This document shows positions 1 through 9,038 of a DNA stretch of 64,000 nt, one piece after another. Origin of the DNA: Andalucia godoyi (lineage: Eukaryota; Discoba; Jakobea; Jakobida; Andaluciidae); assembly GCA_009859145.1 (NCBI GenBank), contig VRVR01000001.1, forward strand, positions 372,001 to 436,000, written 5' to 3'. Under the pieces are notes generated by a model. The model ran no database searches, had not been told where the DNA came from, and saw only the letters and a list, made by a program, of their open reading frames with translations. Position 1 is the first letter of the stretch, and every line of letters starts with the position of its first letter. A program made the position numbers and the translations under genes.

Positions 1-1512
1 GACAATGTCAGATATTGTTCTTCTCCTATCATAACTGATGTCAATCACGATGGAATTGTTGAGATTGCTTCCGTGGCTGAGGATGGAACCATTCAGTTTT
101 TGCATCTCGATGGCTCCGTGGTTCCTGGCCTTTCCTTCAACATTTTCGAATCGTTGTTTGCGCATTCCGGCGGTTATGCTCCATCTGAAGATCAAGACGT
201 TCAATTTGTGTTCGATCATGGGGATTTGACGGATGAAGCTGTGTCCAGCATGCGTTTGTTTTCTGAGTTCCTGAACAGTCAGCCAACAAAGACTCTTTTG
301 GAAGACTCTTTTCCACAGCTTTCCGTTTGTTCGCTATCGATGCTGGATCTTGATGGAGATGGAAACCTGGAATTTTTGATGACAGCTGTATCATCTTCCC
401 CAGAAGATGTTGATGGTTTTATAATTGCAGGCTTCAAAGGTGATGGTACTGTGTTCTATCATCCAGATATTGCAAACCTTGGATGCTCGTCGCACGTACT
501 TGTGCATCTCGAAATTGATATCAACGGAGATGAAATTGCTGACATTATTTTGTTGACGAAAGATGGTTGCGTGACATGCGTAGACGGTGTATCTGGAAAA
601 GTTGCCCCGGGGTTTCCGCTTTTCATAGATCCTCCGCCGCAGGACATGATCGTATCAGATATTAATTTCGACGAAAGAGTTGAAATCTGCACAGGGTCTT
701 CGTCAGGAAGCATTCGGTGTATGGATGCTTCAGGCGTGTTTATCTGGGAATATGTAGTTTCTGGTGCTGTTAGAAATCTGTTGTGGATTTCGTCAAAGCA
801 AATGTTTTTTTGTTTGACTGTTGATGGCTATGTGTGGCGATTGGATGCTCATGGAATGGTTTCCGAGGGTTTTCCATCTAAATTGGAACCGTGGTTTGAG
901 AATCCTGTGCTGTCTGGAAAACTGGTACATTGCGGGACGGATGTGGTGTTTACCGCTGGTCATCGTCTTTATTCGGTGAACTCCCAGTCAGGGTGCTTTT
1001 CTTCGACCGAGATTTCGCCGTACGTTGAAGGATTTCCAACTTGTGTGCATAACGCTAATGACGGCAGTGTAGGGCTGTATCTCTCCGCTCGTGATTCTGT
1101 ATACATGTTCTCATCTCAGTTTGCTGAATCTACAAGCTCACCATTGATGGCTGTTGCCCGACAACCAGAGTGTTTGACCAATGGCGTGTGCAGGGTGGAC
1201 TTGAGACTGTCATCAGAATCCTTGTCTGTGCGACTGTTCGCAGGGACACTTGGCCTATCTTCACGTGCTTCAATGACCCGGGAACGCGGAGTACTGCGCG
1301 TGGAATTGCCCAACTCTCAGGCCTGGGGGTGCATCGAAATTGTCTGTTGCGAAAAATGGTTGTCTTGCCAGCATATCTTTGTAACCTTTCAAACCATGGA
1401 ATCCAGCAAACAAGTTGATTGGATGTCTTCGTCAGCGGCATTAGTGATATGGACCGTCTTTGTTAGCTATCTCGTGATCAGTCGAGTCGGGGATCGAAAA
1501 ATCAGTCCATGA
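1..1512 (+). CDS. DEX1-like FG-GAP/VCBS repeat membrane protein, 5' partial
   Basis: The frame is open from base 1, so the gene starts outside the window; 503 codons plus a TGA stop are visible. It shows repeated calcium-loop-like FG-GAP elements such as DVNHDGIVEI, DLDGDGNLEF, DINGDEIADI and DINFDERVEI, each followed by a short beta pattern ending in glycine and aspartate. This is the blade pattern of integrin-alpha-like propellers. Near the C-terminus come a beta-rich domain, one hydrophobic segment (about 16 residues, ALVIWTVFVSYLVI) and a short basic tail, so I infer a type I membrane protein with the propeller in the lumen or outside the cell. The order propeller, beta domain, single membrane helix is that of plant DEX1 and its protist relatives. 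The stop overlaps the end of the convergent INTS4-like gene by 11 bases. Other FG-GAP proteins remain possible. Confidence 0.65.
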   Translation, partial: DNVRYCSSPIITDVNHDGIVEIASVAEDGTIQFLHLDGSVVPGLSFNIFESLFAHSGGYAPSEDQDVQFVFDHGDLTDEAVSSMRLFSEFLNSQPTKTLLEDSFPQLSVCSLSMLDLDGDGNLEFLMTAVSSSPEDVDGFIIAGFKGDGTVFYHPDIANLGCSSHVLVHLEIDINGDEIADIILLTKDGCVTCVDGVSGKVAPGFPLFIDPPPQDMIVSDINFDERVEICTGSSSGSIRCMDASGVFIWEYVVSGAVRNLLWISSKQMFFCLTVDGYVWRLDAHGMVSEGFPSKLEPWFENPVLSGKLVHCGTDVVFTAGHRLYSVNSQSGCFSSTEISPYVEGFPTCVHNANDGSVGLYLSARDSVYMFSSQFAESTSSPLMAVARQPECLTNGVCRVDLRLSSESLSVRLFAGTLGLSSRASMTRERGVLRVELPNSQAWGCIEIVCCEKWLSCQHIFVTFQTMESSKQVDWMSSSAALVIWTVFVSYLVISRVGDRKISP

Positions 1513-2344
1513 TGCCATTCTCTTGAGTGTTCAAGAAGCGTCGCAAAGTCGGTATCGACGTGAAAAACTGTGCTAGACAGGAATCAAACAATGACTTTTC
1601 GACTCCTTTCATCGACAAGTTTTCTTTTGTCGATTGCAAAATCTGATGAGCAGAGAGTACCATGAATTGACGATTTTGATGGAATACTCGCATGCACTCT
1701 TGCATGAAAGATCCACGATTTTCATCGCGGATTTCACGACGCAACGAGAATATAGCTTCAAACAACTGAATGAAGCCCTCCACAGTCGAAACTTGGATCA
1801 ACGATGTAATTTGGATCAATTCTCGTGTCATTTCGCCATCTTTGGACGACAATGATTTGATCATCACAGGAGAAAGAATCCGAGAACAGCTCGGAAATTC
1901 TGTAAAAACGCAGTTCAGTACCTGAATCCCCTTCAATCGCACAACAGGAGAATCGTCGGTCAATACATCTAAAACAGCGGTGCCAGCAGTTTCAGCCGCG
2001 AATGCATGAAATCGGACAACATTCAGAATGCACTCCAATGTTTTCACTCGGACCGCTTCTGAATCGTCTTCGAGTAACGTCATGAAAATTCCTGCGTGAG
2101 GATGGCTGGAAAAGTCGGAGCGACGGAGATCATCTTTTGAGAACATTGCAGAGATCACAGAACTGGACACAAACTCACAACAGGAGCCAAGAAAATCCAG
2201 CAGAGTCATTTTTCCTGATATTCCAGTCTCGCATGTTGTCAACAGCAAGCAGCAAAAAGAAAGGGCTTCAGAATATGATCGGTTACCGGCGAAGCTGCCA
2301 TTCATTCGCAATCTTGCACAAACCAAATCCCGATCAGTTGGCAA
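1502..2344 (-). CDS. INTS4: INTS4-like HEAT-repeat protein, N-terminal half missing
   Basis: INTS4 is the HEAT-repeat scaffold subunit of the Integrator complex, which cleaves snRNA and nascent pol II transcripts in the nucleus. The 280-codon frame carries HEAT-type helices with the DD-S-VRxK pattern twice (LLEDDSEAVRVKTLE and LTDDSPVVRLKGIQ). By recall it lines up with roughly the middle of animal INTS4, including the FLGS...DLRR stretch and a later STVEG segment. INTS4 proteins are about 900-1000 residues, so roughly the first 290 and most of the C-terminal part are absent. The frame begins right after an in-frame TAG. The first codon is TTG, and the first ATG is codon 14, inside the conserved region. 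That TAG could be the end of a 3' splice site (AATATAG), meaning an upstream exon, but I found no matching exon in the 3 kb upstream. It may be a truncated gene; a Fanzor remnant lies about 250 bases beyond the break. Confidence 0.55.
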   Translation of the reverse strand: MPTDRDLVCARLRMNGSFAGNRSYSEALSFCCLLLTTCETGISGKMTLLDFLGSCCEFVSSSVISAMFSKDDLRRSDFSSHPHAGIFMTLLEDDSEAVRVKTLECILNVVRFHAFAAETAGTAVLDVLTDDSPVVRLKGIQVLNCVFTEFPSCSRILSPVMIKSLSSKDGEMTRELIQITSLIQVSTVEGFIQLFEAIFSLRREIRDENRGSFMQECMRVFHQNRQFMVLSAHQILQSTKENLSMKGVEKSLFDSCLAQFFTSIPTLRRFLNTQENGIMD

Positions 2345-2559
2345 CTATATTTTGTTAAACTGTTCTCGTTGTGTTCGATTATTATTGTTCATTATCTCAG
2401 ACAACATGCTTGGGAACACAACGTAGGAAGGGGGGAGGGGGGTTCCCCCATCCGGTTAAGACTAAATAAAAACGAAATATCCCTCTCCACCGATTTCGCA
2501 TTTTTACGTGTTTCTTATTTCGTTTTGATTTCGCTGTTATCATTCACAATTGAGATTTG
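2345..2559. other. intergenic, G-rich run
   Basis: No coding signal is visible. It contains a G-rich stretch at about 2429-2442 followed by a short C run, and AT-rich sequence around 2460-2540. It separates the broken start of the INTS4-like gene from the Fanzor remnant. Confidence 0.5.
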
Positions 2560-3040
2560 TTGAAAAGCTACAGTGTACCCGTACTTCTTTTCACCAATGA
2601 TTCTACAATAACCCCCAGCTTCGCGAGTTTTCTGCGCGAACGATGATGTCGCATTGCTCCCGAAGTTTGAGACGTCCAACATGGCGTGCCGTGGGCAACG
2701 CCGCCACATTCGATGCAAGACTGCACGCCAGATGCTGACGTGGGGCCACTCTCAATTCTGCCCAGAGACTGCTGTACGATCATCGTGACGGAAGAGCACT
2801 ACACGTCCAAGACATGTGGGGTGTGTGTGAGCGTGTGTGCGAACATCCATCAGAAGTTGGGAAGGCGCACGGTGTTATCAAAATCGAGCATGTGCAGCGG
2901 TAAATCGAGACTGGAATGGAGCACGCAAAGTCTATTTGAAGAACACGGTGCGCATGCACTTGCGTGTTGTTGGGGTCTGCCCCCCTGGACGATTGATTCG
3001 CAGCATCGATTGTCATGCAACATTGCAACGGTACCTTAGA
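2560..3040 (+). pseudogene. decayed Fanzor (eukaryotic TnpB-like RNA-guided nuclease), C-terminal half
   Basis: Three reading frames taken in turn spell the C-terminal half of a Fanzor protein. Bases 2645-2683 give DVALLPKFETSNM (RuvC-II region). Bases 2711-2758 give a KTARQMLTWGHSQF helix. A frameshift near 2760 leads to EEHYTSKTCGVC at about 2793-2825, the zinc-finger entry, followed by NIHQKLG. A second frameshift near 2875 leads to NRDWNGARKVYLKN at about 2903-2944, the RuvC-III aspartate motif. Fanzors are reported to carry a proline in place of the usual RuvC-II glutamate, with a substitute glutamate about 45 residues later. Here LLPKF and TEEHYTSK are 43-44 residues apart, which fits. 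The TnpB/Fanzor core order is clear, but two frameshifts and a missing N-terminal half (RuvC-I, WED/REC) make it inactive. Downstream, 2969-3025 matches the tail of two other copies in this window. Confidence 0.85.
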
Positions 3041-6000
3041 ATGGATGCTGAGCATCGCAAAAGTGCAAAAAAAAAAAAAACAAGAAAAGAAACGGCGTCC
3101 TTCTGCAGTTTCGGAGATACGTGCTTGGTACAGCAGGCAATAGTCTGCTTGACTGTTCCCAGCAGAAGTCCGACACCGGCTCAATGTGTCGTCCAAAAAT
3201 GCTGATCTGAGCATTGCTGAGAAGAAAGCGTTTTCTCAAATGTTTTTCGAAACTGGGTGGCGGTGTGAGATTTTGTTGTGCCCTGAAATGTGCACAGATG
3301 CTGATTGAATTGCAAGAGAATCACCTTCTGCCTTCGACGAGAAGAGCAGATGGCTTTCTGAGGAATTGTTTCTGCCAGCTGTCTAAATTCTGTGGTTGGA
3401 TGCATCACAAACGTCGTATGTTTTTCACTAAAAGACAACCGGTCATTTGGCGGGAAGAATTAGACTGGTATCCGCGTGAGTCCAAAACATTGAGAATCGC
3501 GGATGCCAATTGACCGTTTCTCATGTGATGCAATAATCATAATTCGCGAATGTTGCTGGTAGCAGTCATGGCCTGATGTGAGGACGACCGTGCAGTCGAT
3601 GATGAGATGATTTACTGTTGAAAGCTTCTTCCAAGGTGTGTCACTGAGAATTTCAGGCTATTGCTGAACGAGCTTCCATTTCCGACCAGTAAGACGGTAA
3701 AGGAATGTGAGCAGCAAAATATATAACAAGCAAGCAGCGAACGAAATAGTAATTCTCGAGAGTCTGTGACGTCGTTCAGCTGTCACAGGAAAAGAGCCAT
3801 TCCATGAAAACGCAGGCCTGCTTTCAAACCATGAAACCTGTTCACTACTCGTCTTCAGGAAGAAAGCAAAACAGACCGACAGACAGCGGAACCGAGAGGT
3901 GCTAGGTCATTCAGCAGAAGCGCCTGCGAGCTGATTGTGAAGTGTTGAACGGGAATTAGAATATATTTGTAAAGAACACCTAAACAGCGCAACCGAAAAC
4001 AAAGGACAGACATCGGAACTGGAGACTGCCATACTTTTTCCATGCAGCTGCAGCGTCACAAGATCTTCCAGAGGAAGGCGACACTAGACCGCATAACTGC
4101 TTGAATCGCAGACAAGTATTCTTGATTGCAAGACCAGTCGGCTGGGATCAACAGGACAGCCGACGAGCTGATCTGTTGCACTGAAGATTCGCGATTGTTG
4201 CAGTCCAGATCATTGAACAAGCAAATAAAAAAAATAGAAATGAGCCCCGTTCCCAGTGCGAGTCCGAGGGTCAACCGCTGGACGGTCGATGCTTCAGCAC
4301 AGTCAAATGCATTCCGGAATACGGCTGTCTGACATAGAATCCATGCGTGTGAAGACAGAAGTGAGTCGTCGAATTATTGGATGCGCGATCACGAGATCAA
4401 AACAAGGATATCATCCCAAAATGATGGCTGGACGAGATAGAGGCATTATGTGAATTTCCTGCACATGTCAAGCATAACACCAAGTTCGAGGTAGTTCCAC
4501 ATTACTCGTTCGTTAAAAAGAGCACCATGGCTCACGACTGATGCTGATTAACAACCGTCAGACCACATTGATCACAGACGTTTCGGGAAAAAATGCAAAC
4601 TTCAACGCCTTTTATTACCAAGGCATCCATGCAAGCATTATTCTCATTTTCATTCTGGAATCGTCTTCAGACAAACCCGCGGATGTTTTCTGTGAATTCT
4701 GTTTTCTGCCTGCCCTTTCCGGAAAAAGAAGTAAAATTGGGAAGACTGTGCTGGAGGACAGTTGATCGGATGCAGCCCTGTTTTAGAGGGTAAATGCGAT
4801 AACAACGAGTCATCTACACCTGTCAGTGTACAATCATAATCATCCATGCGGAATTCTTTATCCTTGTTTGCTTACCAGCAGCTGATCACTGTTCGTTCTT
4901 TTTCCTCGAACACACACAGACTGAGTTATCCTCCCTTCTGGTTGAACTGACAATTTTGGAGGTTGTTAGCGTGACCGCCTCTGCACTGGAACTCCGACAA
5001 CCGTCCTGCTGCAGACGATCTCTCTGCCACTGACCACCTTTCTTTTTTAATGCCTTTTTACGTTTCTGTCATTCGTTTACGGGCACGGCCTGCCTGTTTG
5101 TCGGTCTGCTGTCTGGCATTGGAGGCTCTGGTCTGACCTTCGATGCTGCCCTCGATTAGGCATCATAAATCCGTTGTAGTTTTTGTCTGGGTTTCCGCTT
5201 CACAGTTGCGTTTTCACAATAGTGCATGTTGTGAGCGCCGCTGACACTGTTTGGATGTTAATACGACAGCAGAGCAGCATCTTAGCAACGCCCGATCACT
5301 AATCTACAGATGGAAGTCAACCTTCTGGCAGTGTCAGGTTTTTCGTCATGCCAAAGTTGGATTGCCGCTAACTTTGACAACTTTCTGATTCCATCTGTTG
5401 CATTTCGAGTGTTACCTGATCGTTTTTAAAAGTGAATGTGACCCACAAAGGAATGACTTTGGATTCGCTGTCTCCTCGAATGCGCCGGCAAGTTTTTCTC
5501 AGCGGCTTGTCGACTTTTGTGCACTGGTTCCCTCTTCTGGTTTCAGCCTGCGTGGAACTGGGGACTGCATACATGTGATTTTCTGATGATGAACAGGATA
5601 GGTCGTCGGCACTTCGGAATTGCAGTGGCAAGGCACCAAGCTGCGATTTCGCAAGAGCTTGGTGACCGCTGACGGCCGCTTTATCTTGATGCTTTTTCAA
5701 CATCCTTGCGGAAAGATGAATCTGTGCCAGTCCCGACTTCGGCGTCTTCAGCTGACTTGTGGAATGTTTGACTCAGGATGTGTATGTTTCAAGACCATCC
5801 TGGCTGTGGTGTGTCGTAATGCTCTGCCTCCCATAAACCCGCTTTTTGATGTTTTCTTCCTTTCTGTCACTGATTGTTCGCCATATGTGTGCTGTAACTC
5901 GAGGTCATACCACGCAGTTGGTAAGATATGGATTTGTTACGTACACTCTGGATCTCTTTTTAACGAGAGGAGCAAGAACGCATGCAGTTTCCCTGTCGAA

Positions 6001-6201
6001 ACACGCAGTCTTGCAAAGTGCGTTTTTTCCTGTCGTACTGGAGTTGGGAAAATGCTCCCGTTTCGATGCTTGAGTCCAGTGGAGGCCATCCCCAGCTTGA
6101 AGTGGTTGAACTGGGTGCTCTTCGACTGCCATCATATATATGTTTTTGTTTCACACTGTTCCTTGACTGCTGTGTCCGTTTATGATTTTCACGGTGAAGC
6201 C
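3041..6201. other. gene-poor stretch, nothing recognised
   Basis: This is the longest gene-free stretch of the window. I saw short open frames on both strands but none with recognisable domains; most are rich in Cys, Ser and Phe, as random frames are. An A-run lies at about 3067-3080. An open frame runs into the MINDY gene from 5620, but the part before 6202 does not look like protein. I looked on the minus strand for the missing INTS4 N-terminus and did not find it. The stretch may hold decayed mobile DNA, non-coding RNA or long 5' untranslated sequence. Confidence 0.4.
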
Positions 6202-7350
6202 ATGACAGATTACCGGCTGAAGAAGATAACGTATCAGGGTCGAAAGTCAGCTGTGTTATTGCAGAACGAGAATGGACCCTGCCCTCTCATCGCAATCGCA
6301 AATATTCTGCTGTTGCGTGGCGGTATTCATGTGTCGTTGGACAAGTCCGTGATATCGTCTGACGAAGTCATTAACCTGATCGCGGATTTTATGGTGACTC
6401 GCATGTCCTCTGCAGGAAACAACAACCCCGATGTTGCTGCAAACCTTTCTGATGCACTAGCGTCGCTCCCGGACCTCCAATTTGGCATGGATGTCAATCC
6501 TCGATTTTGCCGTGTCACCGACTTTGAATTTTCGAAACATCTTGTAGTTTTCGATGTATGTAACATCACGCTACGCCACGGATGGCTAGTGGATCCACAA
6601 GATTCAGTGACGTTTGCGGTATTGCACAAACTTTCGTATAATCAGGCAACCGAAAGAGTGGTTGCTTGGCAATCTCGAAATTCTTCGTCTTCCCAACGTA
6701 GTTGTGCTGTCGCAGCGCAAAATGACGACAGCCACTCTGAGAACTTCTTTCTGGATATTGTTGGGTCTTGTTTGAATGATGCAGTAGAACGTAGCATCCA
6801 GAAAGTGGAAGGGGAAGAATACCTGGTCATTGACACGTTCCTGGCTGAAACAGCACATCAATTGACGTACCACGGCCTGTGCAAACTATACGAGGAAGTT
6901 CCTGCGGAAGAGTTAAGTGTGTTCTTCCGAAATAATCATTTCTGTACAATGCTCCGAGTGGACAAGGATTTGTACACGTTAGTCACTGACGAAGGCTTTG
7001 CCGACGTTGGTGCTGTTGTTTGGGAGAAACTTTCACAAATTGATGGTGATGCACAATTTTGTTCAGATGATTTCCGCCCCATGACCGTGGATGACCAGCG
7101 TCGATTGTCGGCACTCTTTCGTGGAGATCCAGGTGCACAGCGCAAGGAGTTGGATGATCAGGCTGAGATGGACTATGCACTAGCCTTGGAATTGCAGTCG
7201 CAAGAAAACAGTACAGTTGCCCAACAGCCTACTCGTACTCGTCCCCACCAACCTGCTGTTGCGGTAAACCCACGCACGGGTGCAAGACAGATGAACGTGC
7301 AATCGACAAAACAAACTCCGAAACAAAAAGACAAATGTTCTCTTCAGTGA
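6202..7350 (+). CDS. MINDY: MINDY family Lys48-linked ubiquitin deubiquitinase with C-terminal CaaX box
   Basis: MINDY enzymes (formerly FAM63) are cysteine proteases that trim Lys48-linked polyubiquitin chains. The 382-residue protein opens with the diagnostic motif LLQNENGPCPLIAIANIL. Cys27 is the predicted nucleophile and Gln21 lies in the oxyanion-hole position. The catalytic histidine is expected at His246 in FFRNNHFCTML. Residues about 323-334 (MDYALALELQ) form a MIU-type ubiquitin-binding helix. The last four residues are CSLQ, a CaaX-type prenylation signal with Gln last, which favours farnesylation; this suggests membrane attachment. I chose the ATG at 6202 because it sits a few codons before the conserved domain, and the sequence upstream in the same frame does not look coding. 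The stop lies 20 bases from the stop of the convergent ProRS gene. Confidence 0.88.
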   Translation: MTDYRLKKITYQGRKSAVLLQNENGPCPLIAIANILLLRGGIHVSLDKSVISSDEVINLIADFMVTRMSSAGNNNPDVAANLSDALASLPDLQFGMDVNPRFCRVTDFEFSKHLVVFDVCNITLRHGWLVDPQDSVTFAVLHKLSYNQATERVVAWQSRNSSSSQRSCAVAAQNDDSHSENFFLDIVGSCLNDAVERSIQKVEGEEYLVIDTFLAETAHQLTYHGLCKLYEEVPAEELSVFFRNNHFCTMLRVDKDLYTLVTDEGFADVGAVVWEKLSQIDGDAQFCSDDFRPMTVDDQRRLSALFRGDPGAQRKELDDQAEMDYALALELQSQENSTVAQQPTRTRPHQPAVAVNPRTGARQMNVQSTKQTPKQKDKCSLQ

Positions 7351-7370
7351 TGAATTGTCGGTCTTCTTTG

Positions 7371-9038
7371 TCAGTTCTCCAGTGGCTCGAGCAGTTTTTG
7401 TACTACAGTGTTCAGATGTTCTAAGCGCACCGCACTGACCTGCCCGGAGTTCCTGCTGTGAATTTCGGCTTCGTTCTTCTCGAGGGACTTATTTCCGAAA
7501 ACTATTATGTACGGTGTACCCATCAGCAGCGCATCCTTCATTCGAACGCCAGCCGAAAGGTGCATACGATCATCAATCAGTGTGTTGGAAGCGAGTTTGA
7601 AATGGGCCAGTGATTTGTCCGAGAATAGGCGGAAGCACGCATCTTTCATACATTGCAACACGCTGCTATTGTTGGACATGGAGACAATGTGCAAGCAGTA
7701 TGGGGCAATAGTTAGCGGCCACTTCAGACCATTCTCATCGTGATGCACCTCCGCGATCGCCGACATTAATCTGGAAACGCCGATCCCGAAGCACCCCATC
7801 TCCGCCATCTGGCCTTTGCCATCCGCATCTTGGTACTTCACATTCATGCTAGAGGAGTACTTCGTTCCCAAGTAAAAAACATGACCAACCTCCATCCCGG
7901 CGGTCGTCGTTAAGGTTCGTTCACAATCTGGCTCGTTGCACACTCCAGAACCCCTCGGAAACTGCAAATCCGCAACCAAGGCCGATGGAAGCAGACGAGA
8001 CAACGAGGTATCAACCACCACCAAACCATCCTTGAAAGCCTCGTTCTTCAAATCCGTTGCTGCCACTTGCTCAATATTGTCCACAGTAAACGAAGTATTT
8101 CGCACATCCTTGAAACCCAGAGCGTGAGACATCTGTACACAGTTGACTGTCACTTGATGAGGAACGACAATCTTGCATTGGATCATGGACACTTCGGAAC
8201 TGCTACTGCTACCAACGCTTCCAGACACCTGCAATATGGAAACCAAATCAGCAGGTTCACAAGAAACGATTTTTGGTCCAGCGACTGCCTTCTCAATGTT
8301 TGCTTGATAACCGCATTTCTTGCAAAATACCAGCGTATCCTCTCCTGCCGGGCAGCGCACCTGGTATTCATGCGACAGATTGCCGCCAATTGCCCCAGAA
8401 TCCGCCACGCAGCGCACCCATTGCAGTCCCATTCTGTTAAAAATACGTTCATATGCACCGGAAACATCTTCATATGTCTGGAACGCTTCTTGCTTTGTCT
8501 TATCAAACGTATATAAATCTTTCATGACAAACTCCCGACCCCGCATGAGGCCAAAACGAGGACGCAGTTCATCTCGATACTTTCGGCCAATTTGAAAGAG
8601 TCGTAGGGGTAGATTCCGATGCGACGAAATCTCGGCTGCCACGAGGTCAGAAATAGCTTCTTCATGAGTGGGAGCCAAGCAGTACGATACTCCTTTGCGA
8701 TCCTTTAACCGCATTAGCTCGTCTCCGTACTCTTGCCATCTTCCTGTCTTTCTCCATAGTTCTTCGGAGAGCAGCAGAGGCAAGGATACCTGACGACATC
8801 CAATTCTTTCCATTTCATCTTCCACGACATCAGATATCCTACGCAGCAGGCGATTTCCCAGTGGAAGAAAGGAAAATATGCCAGAAGAGGACGGTCGAAC
8901 ATATCCTGCCCTTGTGAGCAGCTTATGGCTAACTACCACAGCATCCGCTGGTGCATCTCGCAGGGTCGGAGCAAAGTAGGATGAAAGAATGTTCCAAGAC
9001 CTTGGAAAAGCAGAAGAAAACGATCGAAAACAGAGCAT
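7371..9038 (-). CDS. PARS2: prolyl-tRNA synthetase, bacterial/organellar type
   Basis: This class II aminoacyl-tRNA synthetase attaches proline to tRNA-Pro. The 555-residue protein has the bacterial-type landmarks: an early GYVRPSSSGIFSFLPLG segment, LAPTHEEAISDLV, motif 2 with RDELRPRFGLMRGREFVMKD, motif 3 with GCFGIGVSRLMSAIAE, then an anticodon-binding domain starting near LTIAPYCLHIVSM. A CxxC pair lies in the insertion between motifs 2 and 3, which is shorter than the full bacterial editing insertion. I start it at the ATG at 9036-9038, giving MLCFRSFSSAFPRSW, a basic, Ser/Phe-rich leader typical of a mitochondrial presequence. The frame stays open further upstream into the repeat block (to 9392), but that part is not protein-like. 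A separate cytosolic ProRS must be encoded elsewhere. Confidence 0.92.
   Translation of the reverse strand: MLCFRSFSSAFPRSWNILSSYFAPTLRDAPADAVVVSHKLLTRAGYVRPSSSGIFSFLPLGNRLLRRISDVVEDEMERIGCRQVSLPLLLSEELWRKTGRWQEYGDELMRLKDRKGVSYCLAPTHEEAISDLVAAEISSHRNLPLRLFQIGRKYRDELRPRFGLMRGREFVMKDLYTFDKTKQEAFQTYEDVSGAYERIFNRMGLQWVRCVADSGAIGGNLSHEYQVRCPAGEDTLVFCKKCGYQANIEKAVAGPKIVSCEPADLVSILQVSGSVGSSSSSEVSMIQCKIVVPHQVTVNCVQMSHALGFKDVRNTSFTVDNIEQVAATDLKNEAFKDGLVVVDTSLSRLLPSALVADLQFPRGSGVCNEPDCERTLTTTAGMEVGHVFYLGTKYSSSMNVKYQDADGKGQMAEMGCFGIGVSRLMSAIAEVHHDENGLKWPLTIAPYCLHIVSMSNNSSVLQCMKDACFRLFSDKSLAHFKLASNTLIDDRMHLSAGVRMKDALLMGTPYIIVFGNKSLEKNEAEIHSRNSGQVSAVRLEHLNTVVQKLLEPLEN

Noticed and set aside
2421-2456. G-rich run with AACATGC nearby, like the Fanzor tail
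   Set aside because: Similarity is limited to low-complexity bases; it lies upstream of the plus-strand copy rather than after it.
5620-6201. Long N-terminal extension of MINDY
   Set aside because: The frame is open but full of Cys and Phe with no domain, and the family motif begins right after the ATG at 6202.
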